Origin: Rheum nobile
Taxonomy: Eukaryota; Streptophyta; Magnoliopsida; Caryophyllales; Polygonaceae
Reading direction: 5' to 3'
Assembly (NCBI GenBank): GCA_027886185.1
Contig: WOAB01000211.1
Coordinates: 2,084,001 to 2,148,000 of the forward strand
Length of the DNA stretch: 64,000 nucleotides
The notes below the pieces were generated by a model. The model worked only from the letters and a program-made list of their open reading frames with translations, was not told the origin of the DNA and did not search any database. Shown in pieces: positions 55,375 to 64,000 of the stretch (its first letter is position 1; each line of letters opens with the position of its first letter). The position numbers and the translations under genes are program-made.

Positions 55375-55890
55375 GGCTGTTCATCGAGCCAAAATCGAAC
55401 CGAACAAAACCGAACCGAAACCAAATTTTGGAATTTTTTGGACCGAAAACCGAACCGAACATACTCGGTTCGGATTTATTCGGTTCGGTTTTGACCCGAA
55501 ATAACCGAATATTTTGAAATTATGTTGATTTAGAGGTTTAAGTGCGCAAAACCGAATTAGACCGAACCGAACTTGGACCGAACCGGACCGAACCGAACTT
55601 GGACCGAACCGAACTTGGACCGAATTGGACCGAATCGAACCGAATTTGGACCGAACTTGAACCGAACTGGACCGAACTTGGACCGAACTGGACCGGACCG
55701 AATAAGGTTGGACTAATTTACCTAGAAGTCTAGGTTTTTAAAATTATTTTTAAAAAAGATCGGTTTGAACCGAACCGAACATTACTTTTATAAGAACCGA
55801 ACACCGAACTGAATATAATCGGTTCAGGTTCGGTTCGGTCGGTTCGGTCCAAAAACCGAAAAACCGAACCCGATGAACACCCCTAGGTGT
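55375..55890. mobile_element. Small hAT-like non-autonomous element with GGTTCGGT repeats
   Basis: Ends TGGCTGTTCATCG and, inverted, AGGGGTGTTCATCGGG. The interior is packed with CGGTTCGGT / ACCGAACCGAA and tandem GGACCGAACTT units (55556-55700). No clear 8-bp duplication. Confidence 0.6.
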
Positions 55891-57163
55891 GCATGACCGA
55901 ACGTTTATGAGGTTGAAGACAACCTTTGGTCTGTCCTTACCTGAAATTAAAACCCATAAAAAATTTAATGCAAGCTAGCTTTAACTCCACTTCATTTAAT
56001 TGCCGAATTGAAGCCAATTTTCTGCCATTATTTATTGCTTGCATCACTTCACTTCCGTGAACCAAAACCAGCCCAGTTCTCATTAATTTTTGCACCTTAG
56101 TTAATATTATATCATGCAATTTAAGTTTGTAATATAGTCTTGTAAGGTCGTGTTTGGTTCGCTTCATAGATTTGTGTTGTGTTCTTGTTGCCTAGAAAAA
56201 GAAGTTGGACTTAGAAAAATTTGGACTTGACAAAAGTTACAGAAAAAAAAGTCAAACTTAGAAGAAGTCGAATCCAACAAGAAAAAGAAGTCCCCAAAAA
56301 TTTAATGCAAAACTAGTTAAACTCTACTTCAAAATAATAGCTGCAACCTCTCGGATCTTTTGAACAAAAAATCGGCATATAACATACTTGCTTTATTGCA
56401 CCTTGGTTAATATCATGTCATGCAAAATTATGTATATTATATAGTTTTGTCAAGACCAACTTAACTAGAAATTAATGAAAAGTGCTAAGAATTCTTTTCT
56501 TGTGCAATATTGTGAAAGTCTAAATCGATCTTGTAATTTCTTGTCTTTCATTGGCCATAAAACTTAAAAAAAAATGGACTCGACGATAAGAAAAAGAGTT
56601 TGAGCTTAGAAAAGTCCGGACTTGACGAAAAAGGATAAAAAAGGTCAAGCTTAGAAAAACTCGGACTCAACGAAAAAGAAAGAGAAGTCGAGCAAGGCCA
56701 TTGTTTATCTCAAGTGCTTGCACAAATGTTACTGCTGAGTAAAGAATTGTATTTACTATATTTTGGACTTATGTTGCATGCTTGAAATTGACTTTGGTGC
56801 ATCGTCTTTTCACTCCAAACACACAAACCTCACCTTGTCCAAGTCAAACACTTCATTTCTGATTTTTGGTGTCAAGAACTTGTCATTGGTCTTGCCTTTT
56901 TGTTAGAGGTGAGCTACGCTTGTGTTGAACTAGCTCGGATTGTGTGAAGTTATTGGGATAGTCAGAATTGTGCACATATTGCTTTCTTGCGAAGTTGTAC
57001 TTCTCTTGCCTTACTCAAATGTTGTACTCTTTACCCTAGTGCTTTGTGGTTTTGTTGATTTTTCTAACTTCACCTGGTTCCTTGTTTTGTGACTTTCTTG
57101 GTTCTTTCTATTGTTTTTCCTTTGTATTACTCATGATGCATGAGGAGTGAGGCAAGTGAATTA
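55891..57163. other. Spacer or RT4 leader without recognisable gene
   Basis: Contains repeated AGAAAAAGAAGTC-type words (about 56195-56290 and 56575-56690), suggesting an old local duplication. No protein family was recognised. Confidence 0.4.
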
Positions 57164-57578
57164 TGTCCAGTGAAGGAGAAGACAAGTCGTTGACCATGGC
57201 TGAGCTACAATAACTATTTAGGCAAATGAGAGAAGCAGGTCGCAAAAAAGGTCTTGTCAATGCTAGAGAAGCCTACAAAAGGGATAGAGAGGACCTTATG
57301 CATACTTTGGATGAGATCATTGAACAAAGACTTTTGTGGATCGAGAGTCCATGACCTTTATGATGAGCCACTAGGTGGGATAAACCACGGTATGACGAGG
57401 AACCAATCTGGTGGGTTGAACTGACACATGATTATGCGTCAACTTTCTGTAATGAGCAAACATATGACGATATGTCACCTGGAGGGGATCAATTAGCCAT
57501 CTATAATGAATATCCGGACAAAGGATCCTACAAGGATTCTATAGTCATAGTGCTTGAGGAAGAGGAGCTAGAAAAATA
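57164..57578 (+). pseudogene. RT4 gag-like remnant, 5' part
   Basis: MSSEGEDKSLTMAELQ, a TAA, then a charged segment (REAGRKKGLVNAREAYKRD) and, in another frame, DKPRYDEEPIWWVELTHDYA to VLEEEELEK. The order and charge suit a retrotransposon internal protein, but I recognise no named domain. The frame is cut by CACTA-B and resumes at 62980. Confidence 0.5.
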
Positions 57579-57779
57579 CACTAGTACAAAAAGGAACGTA
57601 CACCCCGCAATTTTTGCCACGGATATATAAAACCGTGGTAAAAAAGTTTGGCGCTCCATGTATTTGCGAAGATTACAATTTTTTTGAATTAAGTATTTTC
57701 GGACCTCGGTTTTTGGTTGTAGAACCGCGGTGCAAGTTTTTATTTAAAATAACATTGGTGACAAACCACGGTTCGAAAT

Positions 57780-60700
57780 TGAAACCACGGTGGGAGTGGA
57801 TTTAAAAAAATCAAAACACAGTTGTAATGTTTTAACAAGGTCTCATATATAAATTGGATGACATTCTATACTTGAAAAAAATAGGACCGCGTTTGAAAAT
57901 TTGACAAGGTCCCAATTTAATAAATTAGAAACTAAGTTCATGACTTGTCTTCTTGATCAATCAGTCCCTTAAATCCCAAACCCAATGTACGTCTAATTTC
58001 TCCTCGTCGATCTTCATCGTTGCCGCTGGTGTACTCCTTGTCTATCGTCACCGTTGCTGGTGCTTGCCTCTCCGTCGGCTCTACCCCGTCGCTAACTACT
58101 TATGTTATCTTGTTCATCGTTGTTGGTGCTTCATGCTTGCCTGTTGTGAGTGGTACAATATGGTTAGTAACTTTGTTCTGTATTGTGTTTGAATTCCTTG
58201 TTATGGCTTTGAAATCCTAACAATCGTTTTCAGCTGGGGGAAATTTGGTAGTGAATGTAACACTCTCGGATAGAATTCATCTAGCTTGATTGGCACAACG
58301 TGAAGTCTTATTCGTGACCAAATCAGGATTTCTATTTCTCCATTTTCTACTTCGAAATTCAGACCTAGAAGATCCCTTCGGGCTTGTGCAACGTCATCTG
58401 GTAAATTCTTGTCAAAGGCAATACTCGTTTTGAATTTTTGTTTAATGTGCTATTATACATTGTTGTTATTAACGAAAATTCTCGAAATGTCACGATTGGT
58501 TGTAGCTATAAAAGATTTGAGAAGTGTGGCTAATTTGTTGGTTTTGCAATTAAGGAATCAGATTTTTCTTAATTTTAAGAAAGTTTAGAATCAAGGAGCT
58601 AAAGGTGATACCTGAACTATTTTGAGGTCTTTAGTCTCACCTTTCCACTCTTTCATGTATTTACAATATGTCCAGGTAGTGTAGAACCAGTATTTTGAGC
58701 TTACACCTGACAATAGAAGTTAACAAAAGTGTGCACGATTCAATCAGCATTGTAACTTGTATGATTGGTTGGCGGATGCAACTGCCTAGTGTGTGTGTGT
58801 GTGTGTGTTTTTTTAGTTGTTTATTGTGCACAAGTCATTCAGCATGATGAGATTGATAGACAGATGTGAATGTTCGATGTCTTTCTCATTTTAGGTGTTT
58901 ACTTGCTATTATTCTTAATTGGAATGGATTATGACCTTATTTTGTAGCATGGATCACTTTTTGTCGTGTTTGACATGTGACTATGCTCATTGTTCAAATA
59001 GAAAAAAGAATATTCTCTAACACGTTTATGTGCAAACTTCAGACCTTTTCATCATTTTGTTCTTATAATGAAAAAGAAGCCATGGAATTTATAATGTAGA
59101 GATGCTCCAAGCATTTATATTAATAATATATGGATTTTTTTACTATGATCAGGTTATTTTAGGTTTATAATTTTTTCACTATTTTAGGTTAGATTTATTT
59201 ACTGGTAAAAAAATACTTAGTAGATCTTTTTGGTTTTGGTGTTAAGAAAGTTAAAATCACATTATGATCTGATAGACATCAATTTTGTCAGAATTTTAAT
59301 TGGACTATTCTTTTTTACTTATTCAAGGGAGGCCATGTAATCGCAGTTACATCAAGGTATCCAAATCTCATTATATTCAACCTGTGCTGTATGAATTCAC
59401 ACATGGGTAATTGTAAAAGGACAACTTTTTCAGCATTATCAATCAAAAACAAATTTCCCTTCTAAACATGTGATGTACTTGCACACAAGTAAACAAACCT
59501 ATCATGTGTGATGTGTCCATGCCCTTTTCAGTCTATTGTTCATTCAAATTTCAACCCAAATCTCAGTATATTCAACTTGTGCTGTATGAATTGGGTGGTG
59601 AACTGTTGACTTTTTGTAAGCTTCGTATTCTTTGACAAGGAATGAAATTGCAATATATTCTGTCATTCTGGTTATAACCTGGTGCAATCACAAATTCTTG
59701 ATGCGTATATGAGTTTGATGTTAAGAGTTTACATCAACTCATATAGGCATCAAGGTCTTCCTTGGACAACAGATGAGCCAGAGGTTCGGTTGCCTTCGAA
59801 TCTTTTAACTTTATAGGTTTTGAATTTAGGACTTAAGACTTTATGTAAAGAATAGTGTTGTTATTACTTTATATAACCAAAAGCTCAACATAAATTCATA
59901 TATTCACAAATATGATCTCGAAATCTTAGATGGATCTTTTTTTGTGATTTGAATTTTCTGTGGACCATGGTTTCAGTTCTAGTGAGCTTCTCTTGAGCCG
60001 TTATAATCATAATGCAAGATTATGTTGTAAATCATGATGAATAAGACTAGAGTCCTTATCCATTATGTGTACATAAATGCCTTGTTCTCTACTTGTTGCT
60101 AGTGCTGAATGGAATAATGACTTTTTAATATTCCACAATTCTTAGTCAGTTCGGGGATATCTATCAAGAGGAGCATTTTATCAATTACTTGAAACCAGAT
60201 ATTAGGATAGTCAAGGAATTTCATGAAGAGTTAAGGCTATTGGACTTGGAGGCAATTGGAAGTTTGGTATGTTTGTCCGCTCAATCAATTTGTTGATGTT
60301 AAATGCTTGCTTCTTCACCTTTTGGACTAGTGTTGTTGTCTAAATAAATATAAAGGAGCAATGAATGGTGGAAGTTTTTGCTGAAGAATCTTTAATGTAC
60401 ATTACAAGTATGTCATTCATGTTTGTAGAAGTATTTATCAAGAAGCTTAAAAGAATCCACGAAAACTTGAAAGAATGAAGACAAACAATTAGACATTTAA
60501 TATATTAGGGGAAAATCTTAAGTTCCTCATAAGAAGGGTGTAGAAGGATCCATCATGAAAGGATTGTTAGAAGGAATCATGTATACTGTTATTTTATTAG
60601 TGAAACTAACTACAAGTGTTTCAATAAACACTTGTAAATGTCTTCTTGATGGATGGTTAATTGGTTATTCATTCTTCAAGTTTTTTTCATATGATGTGAA

Positions 60701-62039
60701 CAGTTATTGTCATTTTAGGAAACTTGATTATTAAGCCTATGTGGTTGATGGATTTCTATTGCAGATTTTTGTTATTCTGCCACCTCTTCATGAGATGATT
60801 TTCGAGATACAACGAAATGATATAAGTGGAGGTCAGTTTCTTAATTTGTTGCACAAATGATGCCACTATAGGGTGCCTGAACTTCAAACATGTATTCAGA
60901 GGTAAGATAAAATAACTTGTCTAACTTTATATTGTTTTCTTGTTACGCAAAGGTGTTAAATTTCTCTTTGGATAGGCTAACTACCTTAAGCTTGTGTTTC
61001 TATAATTTCGTGTCTCAATGTCTATTTCCTTCTACTTTATAGATGTAATAAAAAGAGACAATTTTGTTTTATTTGATAAAAAGATAGAACATTTTTCATG
61101 TTTTTGGATGAAATCCTTTCTTCAGTTGGTCTCATTGTTCATTGGTACGAGCAACACTGATTTGATATTTTTATATTAAGAATGATGTAAATGTTTATTG
61201 GGTGTAGATTGTTTGTCTGATGCCATATTTCTCATGGCCTTTAGATTTATGTGTATAAGATGAACCTATTAATTCACTAAGCTTTCCATTGTTAAACCAA
61301 AAATATCTCTATTAGTTACATATATCCACTAGTGATATGATCTACATGATAAATATTCATAATGGCCACATTGCTGATAGTTAAGATGTCTTAAGGCTAT
61401 GGTATAGCTAGGTTTATTTTGAAGTTTAAATTTGTAAAAACGTGCATATATGAACTTAATGTTGCAATGATTGTCAAAATCCAACTTCAATTGATCTCTT
61501 TTGCTTTATACCCATGTTACATGACATAGTACTGCTATCACTGAATGGATCTGGACTGTGCATACTTTTCCATTGTTGTATTTAGCCATTGTTCATCACT
61601 TCTCATGTACCACCACCACCTTCTAGATTAATCTTGAAATATAATAATAAGAAGGCTTAAAAGACCATATGACCGAAGTCATGGAAAGGTATACATATTG
61701 TTCATTCCAGAGGCATCTTGACGACATGCTTGATCTCTACGTAGTTAACTTAAAAAGATTACATCCAAAATTCTTCTATGGTGTCTTTGATGTATTGCTA
61801 TATCTATATATAAAGAAATATTGTTTATGTTCCAGCTTTAGTGGGATGATTGTTCTGGCTTTTTATACTGTATTGACTCATTATTGAAAGTAGTTGTCTT
61901 TTAGGATATCCTTTTCCCTGCAGATTAAGTAGTCCTTTTGGAATTATTGGTTTACAATATTAAGTTCTTCATTTCTGCCAATAACTTGAGTTGTTGATTA
62001 CTACCATTGACATACATTTTCATCTTCTGGACATGTAAC
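57780..62039. other. CACTA-B interior, unassigned
   Basis: Intron-like AT-rich DNA with short exon-like islands: 59700-59790 (SLMLRVYINSYRHQGLPWTT), 60170-60270 (NYLKPDIRIVKEFHEELRLL) and 61668-61760 (EVMERYTYCSFQRHLDDMLD). I recognise none of them. A (GT)n run lies at 58790-58808. Confidence 0.4.
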
Positions 62040-62041
62040 TC

Positions 62042-62202
62042 CAGGCTCTCATGTTGACCGCGTGGGATTCAGACATGGTGATTTAGTCATTAGTTTTTAT
62101 GGAATGACCGTTGGAAGCATTAAGGATGTACAAATTGCGCTTTTTCTCTTTATCTCGCAAGAGCTCAGATTGGTGTTGATCAGTTGCAAGTCTTCTTTTT
62201 GA
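62042..62202 (+). pseudogene. Captured PDZ-like fragment (Deg/HtrA protease type?)
   Basis: Reads SHVDRVGFRHGDLVISFYGM then TVGSIKDVQIALF and ends in a stop. The pattern G(S/F)xxGDxxxxFxG..V.S is that of a PDZ domain from plant Deg/HtrA-like proteins. Preceded by a CCAG acceptor-like site. Only about 50 residues, no protease domain. Confidence 0.5.
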
Positions 62203-62979
62203 GGTATAACTACTTTATTTTATATACTCCATACATGCTTACTGTTACTGGAATGGTGCTTTTGTGATGTCAATTTTGCACTTATATTTGCTTCACAATG
62301 AATGCAATAATTCTATTCTTACTCTTTGCAAGTGCTTTGCCTTTTTTGTTTGGTCACTCTCCCTTTTTTTTTGTTTAGACTGTTAAGATTGAATTAAACA
62401 TTGTGGAATTCGTCACAGAATGATTAGAGATTTGAATGTTCCTTGATCTGAGCTTCTGTTTTATAATGTATGGGTGTTCATATATGGTTTCTAAGATTTG
62501 ATGCTTGTGCGGTCTATATAAACGGTTGTTGAGTTGCCATGAAGTAGTAATGAGTATTATTGGTGCTGCCAATGGTCACTAGATTCACCATATCTATTCT
62601 CCCTACTTGTGTTTTAGATTGGATTTATTAAGGCTTGTTGAATTCAGTCATTGTGTTGTAGATATATATTATATTGAACAACTACGCTGAGGCACCCAAA
62701 GTGAATGTTTGTTTGAGTAGGCTTGATTTTATAATTTTTAAAAAAATTGAAAATTTAGGACCCCGGATTTAAAAAAAAACGGGGTCCTAAAATTTTAATT
62801 TACAAAAATAATAATAAAGTTTACTACAGTTTTTCTAAATAACCGCGGTTCGACACCTGCACCTTGGTTACAAAAAATCGGGGTCTGAAAGCTTTACCTC
62901 GTCGAGAACAACCCCGCTATGCGAACCACGGTCCGGTGAAGAAAATAACCGCGGTCCAAACTCGTGTTCTGTACTAGTG

Positions 62980-63319
62980 AGAGAAGAATGAGTTCTTTGA
63001 ACAACTTTTTCCCACTACCCCATTGAGAAATCTATCGTTTGTCACTATGCCGAGGTGGGGTGTATTTCGAAGACTTCATAAGGAGAAACTAATTCCAACA
63101 ACCCATGTTCCTAGCTTCGCATGTTTCATGGCTACTCCATGGTTGGATGCGACACCTATGAATTTATCATGCTTGACATTTTAGCCTCAAGAAGAGAAGA
63201 TAGCCATGCCTATGTTTGTCCAGCCAACCGCCATGGAGGAAAAGGGAGATCGTTCATCCCTTGATTCATATAACATGCACATGTTGTCATTTTTATGCTC
63301 ACCAAGTGCATGTCGCTAG
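62980..63319 (+). pseudogene. RT4 gag-like remnant, 3' part
   Basis: Continues the frame cut by CACTA-B: EKNEFFEQLFPTTPLRNLSF, VTMPRWGVFRRLHKEKLIPT, a TAG after MNLSCLTF, then EEKIAMPMFVQPTAMEEKGD to a TAG at 63317. No named domain. Confidence 0.5.
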
Positions 63320-63450
63320 TGATCCTCATTGGAATTTGTTTGATCATGCTCATTTAATCTATCCTAAAAGACCAATGTCTAACAAGCTTGTGTCAAGGTC
63401 TAGATATAGAATTTGCATGTGTTATGATGAACCATATCATTCTCTACGTG
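63320..63450. other. Downstream part of the RT4 remnant
   Basis: No separate feature was recognised. The last 8 bp (TCTACGTG) would be the target duplication of the hAT that starts next. Confidence 0.4.
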
Positions 63451-64000
63451 CAGGGGCGGACACATGATTGTCGTCCAGTGGGGGATAAAATTTTGAAGAG
63501 TAAAATATTACCGTCTACCTTACACAAAACCCTAAACCGTAATTTTTAATTCTACCATCTATTTTATACAAACAATCTCAATTTCAAACAACAAACTCTA
63601 TATCCAAACTTCAAATGAAATTTTACTCAAAATTGACAAAAAATTACACAAATTAAACAAATTTTATCATTACAGACTACTTTCACTGCGTAATCTCAAC
63701 AAATTTGTATAAAAATTAATTTGTAAAATTTACAAATCCATAAACCCTAAATTTTGAAAGTTTTAACCCAAATAAGGATAAATATAGTGAAAATATTACA
63801 TATCTTATTGAAAAATTGTGTGCAAATTTGGATAAATTTTAGTATTTTTGAGAATTATGCATAATAAATCCTATGTAAAAAATATTTTTAAAATTGGAAA
63901 ACTACAAAATTAGTTTGAAATTTTTGAAGAAATTTTTTAGGAAAAAAAAAATTAAAAACTTTGGGTGAGGAAAAAAAAATCCCGTATAAATTTTTTTTTT
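63451..64000. mobile_element. Left end of a hAT-like element, continues beyond window
   Basis: CAGGGGCGGACACATGATTG...GTGGGGGATAAAA is the usual terminus of a common plant hAT group (CAGGGGCGGA...). The following 500 bp are AT-rich with no ORF. The other end lies outside. Confidence 0.5.

Larger units (their letters stand above)
57579..62979. mobile_element. CACTA-B: CACTA transposon with captured fragments
   Basis: TIRs CACTAGTACAAAAAGGAACG (left) and, inverted, CACTAGTACAGAACACGAG (right). Subterminal CCGCGGTT/ACCACGGT repeats at both ends (57600-57780, 62760-62965). Flanks ATA (57576-57578) and AGA (62980-62982) fit a 3-bp duplication with one mutation. The AGA form keeps the interrupted gag-like frame open. 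No transposase was found in the 5.4 kb. Confidence 0.82.

Noticed and set aside
55542..55733. ORF of 63 codons rich in Glu, Asn and Pro
   Set aside because: Translation of the ACCGAACTTGG repeats in the hAT-like element.

Overview
The window is nuclear DNA from a flowering plant, probably a eudicot; I cannot name the species. The plant origin shows in a spliced ubiquitin C-terminal hydrolase gene with plant-type introns, in retrotransposons primed by tRNA-iMet and tRNA-Asp, in a Cassandra-type miniature retrotransposon carrying 5S rRNA sequence, and in CACTA, hAT and MULE DNA transposons. Only one ordinary host gene is convincing: UCH3 on the minus strand at the left edge (exons between 450 and 4272, last exon beyond base 1). 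Almost everything else is transposon sequence, much of it broken.

From about 4.39 to 26.36 kb lies one old minus-strand MULE with an OTU-protease C-terminus, cut into three pieces by two LTR retrotransposons. RT1 (5806-16591, TSD TCATG) is a non-autonomous iMet-primed element. Into it went CACTA-A (7692-14845, TSD CAC), which holds a captured importin-beta fragment and a hAT element (11720-14286), and a Cassandra element (14996-15526, TSD GAGGG). RT2 (17311-25676, TSD AGGAT) is an Athila-like gypsy element with gag and protease but no reverse transcriptase or integrase. Removing RT2 and one TSD copy rejoins the MULE reading frame exactly. Both retroelements are littered with short GC-rich palindromes.

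The middle (26.4-44 kb) holds a LINE ORF1 remnant (DUF4283 type), then a probable CACTA element (CACTA-C, about 28476-36741). CACTA-C contains a 0.7-0.9 kb inverted repeat and captured exons, with splice sites, of a uridine kinase/UPRT gene and of a Raf-like kinase. A decayed copia element follows (37457-42719, LTRs of 189/184 bp) that carries a long ~20-bp minisatellite, and then a solo LTR (42972-43991, TSD ATAAT).

The right part (44-64 kb) holds AT-rich spacer, a plus-strand LINE with endonuclease, RT, zf-RVT and RNase H remnants and a poly(A) tail (46002-51626, split by an LTR-like insert), a reverse LINE fragment, a gag-like remnant interrupted by CACTA-B (57579-62979), and the apparent left end of a hAT at 63451.

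All boundaries and identities were read by eye. Family names come from recognised motifs, not from database searches.
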